Source: Ferrovibrio terrae_A (GTDB lineage: Bacteria > Pseudomonadota > Alphaproteobacteria > Ferrovibrionales > Ferrovibrionaceae). From it: DNA of 64,000 nt. The DNA lies in the NCBI RefSeq assembly GCF_943372915.1, contig NZ_CALSAN010000025.1, positions 1 through 64,000 on the forward strand, read 5' to 3'. Position 1 is the first letter of the stretch. Every line of letters starts with the position of its first letter. The notes beneath the pieces were generated by a model. That model saw only the letters and a list, made by a program, of their open reading frames with translations, had not been told where the DNA came from and ran no database searches. The position numbers and the translations under genes were made by a program. Below are positions 48,317 to 56,305 of the stretch, in pieces.

Positions 48317-49840
48317 ATGGATGTTCTCAGCAATCTCATGATGGGCTTCGGTGTCGTGTTGACGCCGTTCAACCTATCCATTGCCCTACTCGGTGCCTTT
48401 GTCGGCACCGCCGTGGGCGTTCTGCCCGGGCTCGGCCCTACGGCCACCATCAGCCTGCTGCTGCCGATCTCGGTCTATCTCGACCAGACCAGTGCAGTGA
48501 TCCTGCTGGCCGGCATTTACTACGGCGCCATGTATGGCGGATCGATCACCTCGATCCTGATCAAGATTCCCGGCGAGGCCGCCAGCGTGATCACCTGTAT
48601 CGACGGCTACCAGATGGCGCGCCGGGGCCGCGCCGGTGCCGCACTCGGGATCAGTGCGCTGGGCAGCTTTGTTGCCGGCATTGCGGCCACCATTGGTATT
48701 GCCTGGGTCGGGCCGCAGGTCGCCAGCGTCGCCCTCATGTTCGGTCCGGTCGAGAAAGCGGCAATGCTGGTCCTCGGTCTGACGCTGATTCTCGGCATCG
48801 GTGAAAGCTCGCGGGCGCGGGCTGTGGCCATGGTCGGTCTCGGCCTTCTGCTCGGCACGGCGGGCGTCGATATCGTCTCGGGCGAGGAACGGTTCGTTTT
48901 CGACATTCCGCCGTTGCGCGATGGGTTCAGTATTCCCGTCGTCGCCATGGGCCTGTTCGGTCTCAGCGAGGTGCTGATCCTGGCTGGGCAGAAAGAGACC
49001 AAGGCGGAGATTCTCGGCTACAGCCGCCGCCTGCGCGACCTTCTGCCCAACCGGGAGGAAGCGCGGCGGTCGATCGGGCCGGTGGTGCGGGGTAGCGGCA
49101 TCGGTTTCCTGCTCGGCCTGCTGCCCGGCGGCGGCGCGATGATCTCCAGTTTTGTGAGCTATCTGGTCGAGAAGAAAATCTCGCGCCGGCCCGAGGAATT
49201 CGGCCAGGGCGCGGTCGAGGGCGTGGCGGGGCCGGAGGCCGCCAACAATGCCGGGGCGCAGGCCAGTTTCATTCCGCTGCTCTGTCTTGGCATTCCCGCC
49301 AATGCCGTGATCGGCGTGATCATGGGCGCGCTGCTGATGCAGGGCATCGTGCCGGGGCCGCGGCTCATCGTCGAACATCCAGAAGTCTTCTGGGGCGTGA
49401 TTGCCAGCATGTTCGTCGGCAATCTGATGCTGGTGCTGCTGAATATACCGCTGGTTGGTCTGTTCGTGTCGCTGTTGCGCATTCCGCAGGGCCTGATGTC
49501 GGTACTGATCGTGATGTTCTGCGTCATCGGTGCTTACAGCCTCAACAACAGCATGTTCGACGTCATCGCCATGATCGGTTTCGGTTTCCTGGGCTACGGC
49601 CTGCGCAGGTCCGGCTTCGATATAGCCCCATTGCTACTAGCATTTGTGCTCGGCCCAATGTTCGAGCAGAGTCTGCGTCAGGGTCTGATCATCGGTTACG
49701 GAAGTCCGATGGTGTTTCTGCAGAGCCCTATCAGTGTCGCCTTCCTTGCGCTGGCGCTGGTCGTTTTTGCCGCACCGATGATATCCCGTATATTTGGCGG
49801 TCGCCGTGCGCTGGCCGCCCTTGCAGGTAAAGAGGAATGA
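48317..49840 (+). CDS. Tripartite tricarboxylate transporter large permease (TctA)
   Basis: This 507-residue permease has about 11-12 membrane segments. The family motifs LPGLGPTATISLLLPIS (near 36), YGGSITSILIKIPGEAAS (near 74) and GLLPGGGAMISSFVSY (near 260) are all visible. It is the secondary, ion-gradient-driven channel of the system. The gene ends in an ATGA overlap with iclR, so the regulator is translationally coupled to it. Confidence 0.95.
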   Translation: MDVLSNLMMGFGVVLTPFNLSIALLGAFVGTAVGVLPGLGPTATISLLLPISVYLDQTSAVILLAGIYYGAMYGGSITSILIKIPGEAASVITCIDGYQMARRGRAGAALGISALGSFVAGIAATIGIAWVGPQVASVALMFGPVEKAAMLVLGLTLILGIGESSRARAVAMVGLGLLLGTAGVDIVSGEERFVFDIPPLRDGFSIPVVAMGLFGLSEVLILAGQKETKAEILGYSRRLRDLLPNREEARRSIGPVVRGSGIGFLLGLLPGGGAMISSFVSYLVEKKISRRPEEFGQGAVEGVAGPEAANNAGAQASFIPLLCLGIPANAVIGVIMGALLMQGIVPGPRLIVEHPEVFWGVIASMFVGNLMLVLLNIPLVGLFVSLLRIPQGLMSVLIVMFCVIGAYSLNNSMFDVIAMIGFGFLGYGLRRSGFDIAPLLLAFVLGPMFEQSLRQGLIIGYGSPMVFLQSPISVAFLALALVVFAAPMISRIFGGRRALAALAGKEE

Positions 49841-50667
49841 AGACTCTGAAATCCCCCCATTCGCGTGGCTTAAGTGAGCCAAAGCCATCCGCCGGCAGCC
49901 AGTCCCTGGAGCGAGGCCTCGATATCCTTGCCATGATCGACAGCGAGGATGGTGGCCTGGGCGTGCGCGAGATAGCACGGCGCATGACGCTGAGCCCGAC
50001 CATCGTGCAGCGGCTGGTCACTTCGTTGTCCAACCGCGGCTATGTCGAGAAGAACCAGGATACCAGCCGCTATGTGCTGGGCTATAAGGCACTGGCGATG
50101 GGCGGAAACCGCGCCAACGCCATGGATTATATCGCAACGGCGAAACGTGAGCTGGAGCAGTTGTCGAAGCAGCATCGGCTGAATGGCTTCGTCGCCGCAT
50201 TGCGTGGCTTCCGTGCTATCTACCTCTTGGCGGTGCAGGCAGACGGGCCCATTTCCATCAACGTCAAACCCGGCAGCGAGATGCCGTTGCACAGCACGGG
50301 GGCGGGCAAAGTGCTGTTGGCATCGCTGGCTGAAGACGATGTCCGGAAACTGCTCAGCACGAACAAGCTCAAAGCATTCACCCCGCATACCATTACCGAT
50401 GTCGATCGCCTGGTGGCCTCGCTGGCGAAGATTCGCCGCACGGATATCGCAACGGTATCAGAAGAGAATATCCCCGGGGTTCTTTCGGTCGCAGCGCCCA
50501 TCCGCGACAAGGCAGGCCACGTTATCGCCGCCCTGAGTGTCGCCTTCCCGAAATACGTCGATGCCAGCCGCACGTTGCAGACTGTTGCGCCGCTGGTTGC
50601 CGCCGCGGCGCAAAGGGTTTCGCAGGCTTTGGGCTGGCAGCCGGGCAACACCAAGCTGGTGAAGTAA
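49837..50667 (+). CDS. IclR-family transcriptional regulator
   Basis: This 276-residue regulator has a winged helix-turn-helix (QSLERGLDILAMIDSEDGGL, then REIARRMTLSPTIVQRLV) and a GAF-like effector domain (PLHSTGAGKVLLASL near 149, SVAAPIRDKAGHVIAALSVA near 208). It closes the M24-PLP-tctCBA operon and probably controls it in response to the imported compound. It is a second layer of control besides the Lrp regulator at the island's left part. Confidence 0.93.
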   Translation: MKTLKSPHSRGLSEPKPSAGSQSLERGLDILAMIDSEDGGLGVREIARRMTLSPTIVQRLVTSLSNRGYVEKNQDTSRYVLGYKALAMGGNRANAMDYIATAKRELEQLSKQHRLNGFVAALRGFRAIYLLAVQADGPISINVKPGSEMPLHSTGAGKVLLASLAEDDVRKLLSTNKLKAFTPHTITDVDRLVASLAKIRRTDIATVSEENIPGVLSVAAPIRDKAGHVIAALSVAFPKYVDASRTLQTVAPLVAAAAQRVSQALGWQPGNTKLVK

Positions 50668-50672
50668 CGCCC

Positions 50673-50816
50673 ATGGTGGCGGGTACCGAGGCTGGATTGG
50701 CGCGCGCCAACCAGGCAGGGCCGTCATGGTGGCCGCGCTTGGTACATCGTTTCGCTGGCGTCTTCTGCATGCTGGTGGTGCTGGCTAGCCTGAAGGCGGT
50801 CGCGGTATATCTGTAG
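50673..50816 (+). CDS. Possible small membrane protein
   Basis: A 47-residue frame starts five bases after the iclR stop. It has a hydrophilic start, a WWPRLVHRF stretch and one membrane segment (GVFCMLVVLASLKAVAVYL at the C-terminus). There is no clear ribosome-binding site beyond the iclR end, so coupling would be needed. It could be a chance frame; no relative is known to me. Bases 50817-50932 show nothing. Confidence 0.35.
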   Translation: MVAGTEAGLARANQAGPSWWPRLVHRFAGVFCMLVVLASLKAVAVYL

Positions 50817-50932
50817 CAAAGCCGGATTTCCACGGCGGATATCGGATGGAGTAATCGCACCCATCGTAAGCTTGGAAAGCTGAAGCCATCTAGCCGGCCC
50901 GGAAAAGAGCCTGAATAGCATCCAGGCTAAAC

Positions 50933-51311
50933 TCAGACCGGTTCGCCGTCCCTGATTGCAGGGACCGGTCGGCGGCCGCGCTTGGGAGCATGCCCCGGGG
51001 CCGTCATCGGCAGGCGAATCGGGAACCCTTTGGTAGGCCGCTCAAGTATCTTTGGATCGACCCCGGTTTGGAGCGGAGTCCCGCGGACTTGGCGATGGGC
51101 TGCATCGACCCTGGATGCCTCGAATCGGAGGGTGTCCGAAAGCCGGTATCGGGCCTGGCCGGGGATCACACAGCACCTGGGGTGGCAGTTCAGTGGGTGG
51201 TCGTTTCTCTATAAAGGAGACCGAGCATTGCCATCGGTCGGCGAGATCCTTCTTGGTCAGAAGCGGATCGTCGCCGGCTGGAGATGGAAATGAGGTGGTC
51301 TCGGCCGTCAT
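50933..51311 (-). pseudogene. Frameshifted AlpA/excisionase-like helix-turn-helix gene
   Basis: The first frame, from ATG 51311, reads LLTKKDLADRWQCSVSFIEK (about residues 17-36), the typical HTH_17/AlpA start. It then continues to ELPPQVLCD near 51170. One base off, the second frame reads IPGQARYRLSDTLRFEASR (51166-51110), the expected C-terminal part of the same domain. So a single-base shift near 51165-51170 breaks the gene. Such small proteins act as recombination directionality factors or excision regulators of integrative elements. The site, 250 bases from the right att block, fits. Confidence 0.65.
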
Positions 51312-51435
51312 GGCCGCAGCATTGCCGAAAGCCGGCGCCGGATCGACTGTCCATAAGGCCGATCTCAGACATCTATATATGTCGGGGGTGGCTCAAGGCT
51401 GGGTTGGCCGGGCGGACCTAGTCTGCTATGATCCA

Positions 51436-51455
51436 TTTGATCCAAATTTGCTCCA
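51436..51455 (+). repeat. Island-internal 20-bp direct repeat, right copy
   Basis: It is identical to 40420-40439, in the same orientation. The rest of 51312-51560 holds no gene I can support. Confidence 0.8.
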
Positions 51456-51560
51456 CTGCCGAATGCAAAGCGGTCGGCGCCGGTGCAAGGGATTAAGGCT
51501 AAGTGCTTGAGAATTTTGGAGACAGGTCTCCAGATCGGTACAGGAAAAGCCCCGGATTAG

Positions 51561-51649
51561 GGCTCATAACCTGAAGGTCGTAGGTTCAAATCCTACTCCC
51601 GCAACCAAATCGAAAACCCGCCGGCGAAAGCCTGGCGGGTTTTTTGTTG
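51561..51649 (+). other. Putative attR: partial tRNA-fMet 3' end plus terminator
   Basis: A direct copy of 40305-40393 with four mismatches, all in the five-base linker. It contains the anticodon loop, the T-arm and the CCA end but no 5' half, so it is not a functional tRNA. It is the likely original chromosomal 3' end displaced by integration. Confidence 0.85.
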
Positions 51650-51679
51650 AGATCGGCCTTATGGCCGAAAGGCTTTTTT
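51614..51679 (+). terminator. Two consecutive terminator-like hairpins
   Basis: The first (51614-51645) is the copy of the tRNA-fMet terminator. The second is GCCTT / AAGGC (51656-51660 and 51669-51673) followed by TTTTTT. They separate the island from the convergent amidase gene. Confidence 0.75.
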
Positions 51680-51702
51680 GAGTTAAACTTAGTTCGCCGG
51701 CT

Positions 51703-53127
51703 TTAATTCGAGCTCGGCATAGCACTCTTTTTGCACGAGTTAGGTTCGATAATGGTCGGCGGCAACCCGCATAGCCGTTCTATGGCTGCTGCGATCTGGA
51801 ATAGCCGAGCTTCTGATCGGGGCCGACCGATGATCTGCACGCCGAACGGCAGGCCGTCGCACGAGAATCCGACCGGCACAGCCAGCACCGGGCAGGCCAG
51901 CAGCGAGGTGATCGCTGTGATGGCAATCCAGTCGATATAAGTATTCTGCTGCATGCCGGCGATCTGTTGCGGCCACATGGTTTCGACTGCAAATGGCAGG
52001 ATCGGTGCGGCCGGTGTGATCAGCACCTCGTAATCGCCCAGGAAGGCGATGACGCGGCGATACATCTCGGCACGGTAGCGTTCGGCGGCACCGATGCTGG
52101 ATGGCGTCTGGCGCAGGCCATGTTCGATATCGCCCATCACCTCGGGGGTGAACTGGTGGCGATGACGGTCCAGGAACGGCTCCCAGCTGGTGACATAATT
52201 GACGCCACGCAGGGTGAGCAGGGCGGGCAGTGCGCCAGTAAAATCCGGACAGGCCTTATCGATGGCGGTGCCATCTTCCTGCAGTGCTGCCACGAAGGCA
52301 TCACCAAGTGCCCGCACCTCGTCTGCGACCGGCAGGCAGCCGAGATCGGCGGACCAGGCCGCGCGCAGTGGCCGATCTGGTTTCAGTGCCATGGGCAGGA
52401 AGGGACCGTCGGGCGAAGATGCCGACAGTGGATCGGCCGAGTCGAAGCCGATCATGGCATCGAAGAACAGCGCCAGGTCGCCGATGTCGCGCGCCATCGG
52501 GCCATCGACAAAGATCGTATCGAAGGGATTGAGGATACTGCGGCGTGGCACCCGGCCCGGCGTTGGACGCAGGCCGGTGACCCCGCAGAAGCTGGCCGGG
52601 ATGCGCAGGCTGCCGCCGACATCGTTGCCATGCGCCAGCCAGACCTGGCCGGTGGCCAGCGCCACAGCCGAACCGCCGGAAGATCCGCCACAGGTGAGCG
52701 CGGTGTTCCACGGATTGCGCGTGGTGCCCAGCACGGCATTGGTGGTGTTGGCACCGCCCAGCTCGGACAGGTTGGCCTTGCCGAGCGGGATACCGCCATT
52801 GCGTTCGATCAGCGCAATGGTGCGATCGGACTGCGTCGAGACGCGGTCGGCAAAGATCGGTGTGCCACCGGTCCAGCGCACGCCGCCGATCTCGGCATTG
52901 TCCTTCACCACGAAGGGAATCCCGCCGAGCATCGAATTGGCAAGGCCGGGTTGAGCTGCCTGCGCGCGGGCACGGTCAAAGCAGCGCGTCGGCACGGCAT
53001 TCACGGCACCATCGACAGTCTGGATGCGGTCGATCGCCGCCTCGACCAGATCCGCCGGCGTAATCTCGCGGCGTGCGAGCAGGCCCCGTACCGCGCGGGC
53101 AGACAGCCGCATCAGCTCAGCAGACAT
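51703..53127 (-). CDS. Amidase-signature family hydrolase
   Basis: This 474-residue amidase has the Ser-cisSer-Lys triad context: VVKDNAEIGG (catalytic Lys near 73), then the Gly/Ser-rich signature CGGSSGGSAVALA (near 146-158) and NDVGGSLRIPASFCG with the nucleophile serine. It hydrolyses a carboxamide, or the amide of an imported compound. It follows the lacI gene by four bases, so it is probably induced together with the sugar/ABC locus. No signal peptide is seen, so it is cytosolic. GatA is excluded by context and divergence. Confidence 0.9.
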   Translation of the reverse strand: MSAELMRLSARAVRGLLARREITPADLVEAAIDRIQTVDGAVNAVPTRCFDRARAQAAQPGLANSMLGGIPFVVKDNAEIGGVRWTGGTPIFADRVSTQSDRTIALIERNGGIPLGKANLSELGGANTTNAVLGTTRNPWNTALTCGGSSGGSAVALATGQVWLAHGNDVGGSLRIPASFCGVTGLRPTPGRVPRRSILNPFDTIFVDGPMARDIGDLALFFDAMIGFDSADPLSASSPDGPFLPMALKPDRPLRAAWSADLGCLPVADEVRALGDAFVAALQEDGTAIDKACPDFTGALPALLTLRGVNYVTSWEPFLDRHRHQFTPEVMGDIEHGLRQTPSSIGAAERYRAEMYRRVIAFLGDYEVLITPAAPILPFAVETMWPQQIAGMQQNTYIDWIAITAITSLLACPVLAVPVGFSCDGLPFGVQIIGRPRSEARLFQIAAAIERLCGLPPTIIEPNSCKKSAMPSSN

Positions 53128-53131
53128 CGGG

Positions 53132-54187
53132 TCACCGTGACGGCGCGGATTCGACCGGCATAGGCTCAGGCTGTGTGCCCTGCACGGGCGCAGCGCAGGA
53201 CTCGCGGATCACCAGGCGCGATTCCAGCATATGCGTACTGCCGGTGCCGCTGCGGTGGCCATTGATGCGGTCGGTCAGCAGCTTCACCGCCATCTCGCCC
53301 ATCTCGCGCACCGGCTGCGCCACCGTGGTCAGCTTGGGCCGGAACACATTGGCCCAGGCAAAATCGTCGATGCTGATGACGGATACATCGTCGGGGCAGC
53401 GCAGATCGAGATCGCTGAGCGCGCGCATCATGCCAATGGCCATCAGATTGTTGGCGGCAAATACCGCGGTGGGCGGCTGTGGCAGGCGCATCAGCGCCAC
53501 GGTGGCATCGTAGGCCTGCTGCTCGCGGAAGCCGGCCTCCAGCACCAGGCCGGGATCGAAGCGGATCTGGCTGGCGAGCAGCGCCTCGCGATAGCCGGCG
53601 AGGCGATCGGCGCCGGTGGTGACGCTGGTCGGGCCCGACAGCAGGCCGATGCGGCGATGGCCGCGGCGGATCAGATGCTCGGTGGCCTGGTGAGCGGCCA
53701 GGCGGTTGTCCAGCACCACCGCATCAAGGCCGAGGCCATCAAAGGCACGGTCGACCAGAACGACGGGAACGCGGATCTGGCTCAGCAGGCTGCTGCGGCT
53801 GAGCGAGACATCGCCGGTGGTTGCCAGGATGATGCCGTCAACCCATTGCGAACGCAGCACCTGCAGATGCTTTTCCTCGCGCGCCGGGTCTTCATCACTG
53901 TTGCAGAGCAGAACCGAGAAACCCTGCTGGCTGGCGATGCCTTCCACCGCCTGCACCAGCTCGGTGAAGAACGGATTGGTGATATCCGCCACGATCAGTC
54001 CGAGCAGGCCGCTCGACTGCTTGCGCAAGCTGCGCGCCGCGGCGCGCGGCGCGTAATTCAGACTCTCGATGGCCTTGAGCACGCGCGCGCGCAACTGCTC
54101 GCTGACCCGGCCAGGATCGTTGACGCTGTTTGAAACCGTGGCGACCGACACGCCTGCCAGCCTGGCCACATCCCGAATGGTCGCCAT
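53132..54187 (-). CDS. LacI-family transcriptional regulator
   Basis: This 351-residue repressor has an N-terminal helix-turn-helix (MATIRDVARLAGVSVATVSN) and hinge helix (NYAPRAAARSLRKQ, about 46-59). A periplasmic-binding-protein-like core (about 62-330) includes LLGLIVADITNPFF. It is divergent from the ABC transporter operon and has AAACGTTT-centred palindromes in the shared region, so autoregulation and control of transport are likely. The effector would be a sugar or its derivative. Confidence 0.94.
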   Translation of the reverse strand: MATIRDVARLAGVSVATVSNSVNDPGRVSEQLRARVLKAIESLNYAPRAAARSLRKQSSGLLGLIVADITNPFFTELVQAVEGIASQQGFSVLLCNSDEDPAREEKHLQVLRSQWVDGIILATTGDVSLSRSSLLSQIRVPVVLVDRAFDGLGLDAVVLDNRLAAHQATEHLIRRGHRRIGLLSGPTSVTTGADRLAGYREALLASQIRFDPGLVLEAGFREQQAYDATVALMRLPQPPTAVFAANNLMAIGMMRALSDLDLRCPDDVSVISIDDFAWANVFRPKLTTVAQPVREMGEMAVKLLTDRINGHRSGTGSTHMLESRLVIRESCAAPVQGTQPEPMPVESAPSR

Positions 54188-54196
54188 GTCCGCATG

Positions 54197-54208
54197 TTAA
54201 ACGTTTAA
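54197..54208. promoter_or_regulatory. LacI-type operator O1
   Basis: TTAAACGTTTAA is a perfect 12-bp palindrome ten bases upstream of the lacI start codon, with the central CG typical of LacI-family sites. Confidence 0.75.
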
Positions 54209-54383
54209 AGTCAGTCTGATATGCCAGAGTCAGGCGGCTGGAGCAAGTGGCAGTATTGGTCTTGCTTTCTCTATATTTCGCTTATGCAGCATAAAATCTA
54301 TCATTTTGTGCATATGCGATATGCAGCGCTTGAAGAAAAGTGAATGACGGGCTTGTCAGGAAAAAGCATTTCTGGCATTTGTT

Positions 54384-54397
54384 TTGAAACGTTTTAC
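54384..54397. promoter_or_regulatory. LacI-type operator O2
   Basis: TTGAAACGTTTTAC carries the same AAACGTTT core (54387-54394) as the site near lacI, 188 bases away centre to centre. It lies 75 bases before the first permease gene. Looping between the two is possible. The AT-rich stretch between the sites (54260-54360) probably contains the divergent promoters, but I cannot pick one with confidence. Confidence 0.65.
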
Positions 54398-54468
54398 ATA
54401 ACCGGGGGGATTGCCGTGTACCGGCTTAGGACCACTCAAGCCAGCACAACCGGACGGGAACTTGCGTC

Positions 54469-55410
54469 ATGACCGGCTATCTGGCCCGCCGCCTGCTGGC
54501 CACGATCCCCGTGCTCGGTCTGGTCGCGGTATTCGTCTTCCTGCTGCTGCAGATGACGCCCGGTGATCCTGCGGTGGTGATCGCCGGTGACTACGCCACC
54601 ACGCAGCAGATCGAGGCGATCCGCCAGCAGCTGGGCCTGGACCGGCCGATGCTGGAACAGCTGATGTCCTGGCTGGGCCGCATCATGCAGGGCGATCTCG
54701 GCCATTCGATCTTCTCCCGTCTGCCGGTCAGCAGCCTGATCGCCCAGCGCATCGAGCCGACCCTGGTGCTGACGCTGTTCACGGTGGTGCTGTCGATCGC
54801 CTTTGCCCTGCCGCTGGGCGTGCTGGCAGCCTATCGCGCCGGCAGCTGGGTTGACCGCGCGGTGATGGGTTTCGCCGTGCTCGGTTTCTCCACGCCGGTT
54901 TTCGTGGTCGGGTTTCTGCTCGTCTATGTCTTCGCCCTGGGGCTCGAGTGGTTTCCCACCCAGGGCTATGTGCCACTGGCTGACGGCCTGTTCGGCTGTC
55001 TGCGCAGCCTGACCCTGCCGGCAGTCACACTGGCACTGCTCTATGCAGCGCTGCTGGCCCGTGTCACCCGCGCCAGCATGCTGGAAGTGCTGGCCGAGGA
55101 TTACGTGCGCACCGCCCATGCCAAGGGCCTGGCGCCGCAGCCGGTGCTGATCGGCCACGCACTGAAGAATGCCGCGGTGCCGATTGTCACCGTGATTGGG
55201 GTCGGCATCGCCGCTCTGCTGGGCGGCGTGGTGGTGACCGAGACGGTGTTCAACATCCCCGGCCTGGGCCGCCTGACCGCCGATGCGATCATGCGGCGCG
55301 ACTACCCGGTGGTGCAGGGGCTGATCCTGCTGTTTGCCGCGGTCTATGTCTTCGTCAACCTTCTGGTCGATCTCAGCTACCTGCTGTTCGACCCGCGCAT
55401 CCGGCTCTAG
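54469..55410 (+). CDS. Peptide/nickel-type ABC transporter permease (DppB-like)
   Basis: This 313-residue inner-membrane permease has six predicted spans: an N-terminal YLARRLLATIPVLGLVAVFV segment, then a periplasmic loop, then five more. The EAA coupling motif DYVRTAHAKGLAPQPVL lies near 208-224. It pairs with the DppC-like protein. The Dpp/Opp class takes up peptides, but members also import oligosaccharides, opines or glycosides. Confidence 0.93.
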   Translation: MTGYLARRLLATIPVLGLVAVFVFLLLQMTPGDPAVVIAGDYATTQQIEAIRQQLGLDRPMLEQLMSWLGRIMQGDLGHSIFSRLPVSSLIAQRIEPTLVLTLFTVVLSIAFALPLGVLAAYRAGSWVDRAVMGFAVLGFSTPVFVVGFLLVYVFALGLEWFPTQGYVPLADGLFGCLRSLTLPAVTLALLYAALLARVTRASMLEVLAEDYVRTAHAKGLAPQPVLIGHALKNAAVPIVTVIGVGIAALLGGVVVTETVFNIPGLGRLTADAIMRRDYPVVQGLILLFAAVYVFVNLLVDLSYLLFDPRIRL

Positions 55411-55414
55411 CGCC

Positions 55415-56305
55415 ATGGCGATGATGGATCATTCCGCTGCCGCGATGGCACCGAGCCCGGTCTGGAGCCGCATGGCCAAGGGTCTGCGATTCCTGCGCCG
55501 GCATCCGGTGATCCTGTTTGGTCTTGTAGTGATTCTGGTGGCTGTCGCCGTGGCGCTGGCGGCGCCGTATCTGCTGCCGGATCCGAAGGCCATCAATCCG
55601 ATCTACCGTCTGCGGCCGCCGGGCGAGGCATTCTGGTTCGGCACAGACCATCTCGGCCGCTCGATCCTGTCCCGCAGCCTGCATGGCACGCGGGTCTCGC
55701 TGGCCGTCGGCATCATGGTGGCCGTGGTCGTGATCATTGCAGGGGTGACGGTCGGCCTGCTGTCCGGGTTCCTGCGTCGCTTCGACAGCCTGATGATGCG
55801 CGTGATGGATGGCATCATGGCGATTCCGGGTGTGCTGCTGGCGATTGCCCTGATGTCGCTGTTCGGCTCCAGCCTGCAGAATGTCGTGATTGCGATCAGC
55901 ATCCCGGAAATTCCCCGCATGGCGCGACTGGTGCGCAGCGCCGTACTCAGTATCCGCGAGCAACCCTATATCGATGCGGCAGTGACCAACGGCACGCGCT
56001 TGCCGCGTCTTCTGTTCTGCCATGTCCTGCCCAATACGATGGCGCCAGTGCTGGTGCAGGCCACCTATGTTTTTGCCTCCGCCATGATTCTGGAGGCGGT
56101 GCTGTCCTTCCTGGGTGCCGGCACCCCGCCCGAAGTGGCGAGCTGGGGCAACATGATGGCCGAGGGGCGCCAGTATCTGCAGCGCGCACCCTGGATGGCG
56201 GCATTTCCCGGCGTGTTTCTGGCTTTTCTGGTGCTGACGGTAAACGTGGTCGGCGACGCGATGCGCGATGTGCTGGATCCGCGCCTTGCGGGGAAGCTGA
56301 AATGA
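55415..56305 (+). CDS. Peptide/nickel-type ABC transporter permease (DppC-like)
   Basis: This 296-residue second permease has an N-terminal OppC-N segment (RRHPVILFGLVVILVAVAVA), the FWFGTDHLGRSILSRSLHGT motif and an EAA loop (PYIDAAVTNGTRLPRLLF). I start at ATG 55415, just after the dppB stop; the longer frame upstream lies inside dppB. It ends in an ATGA overlap with the first ATPase. Confidence 0.93.
   Translation: MAMMDHSAAAMAPSPVWSRMAKGLRFLRRHPVILFGLVVILVAVAVALAAPYLLPDPKAINPIYRLRPPGEAFWFGTDHLGRSILSRSLHGTRVSLAVGIMVAVVVIIAGVTVGLLSGFLRRFDSLMMRVMDGIMAIPGVLLAIALMSLFGSSLQNVVIAISIPEIPRMARLVRSAVLSIREQPYIDAAVTNGTRLPRLLFCHVLPNTMAPVLVQATYVFASAMILEAVLSFLGAGTPPEVASWGNMMAEGRQYLQRAPWMAAFPGVFLAFLVLTVNVVGDAMRDVLDPRLAGKLK

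Noticed and set aside
51561..51607. A second tRNA-fMet gene
   Set aside because: Only the 3' portion is present; the bases upstream do not supply an acceptor 5' strand or D-arm, so it is an att remnant.
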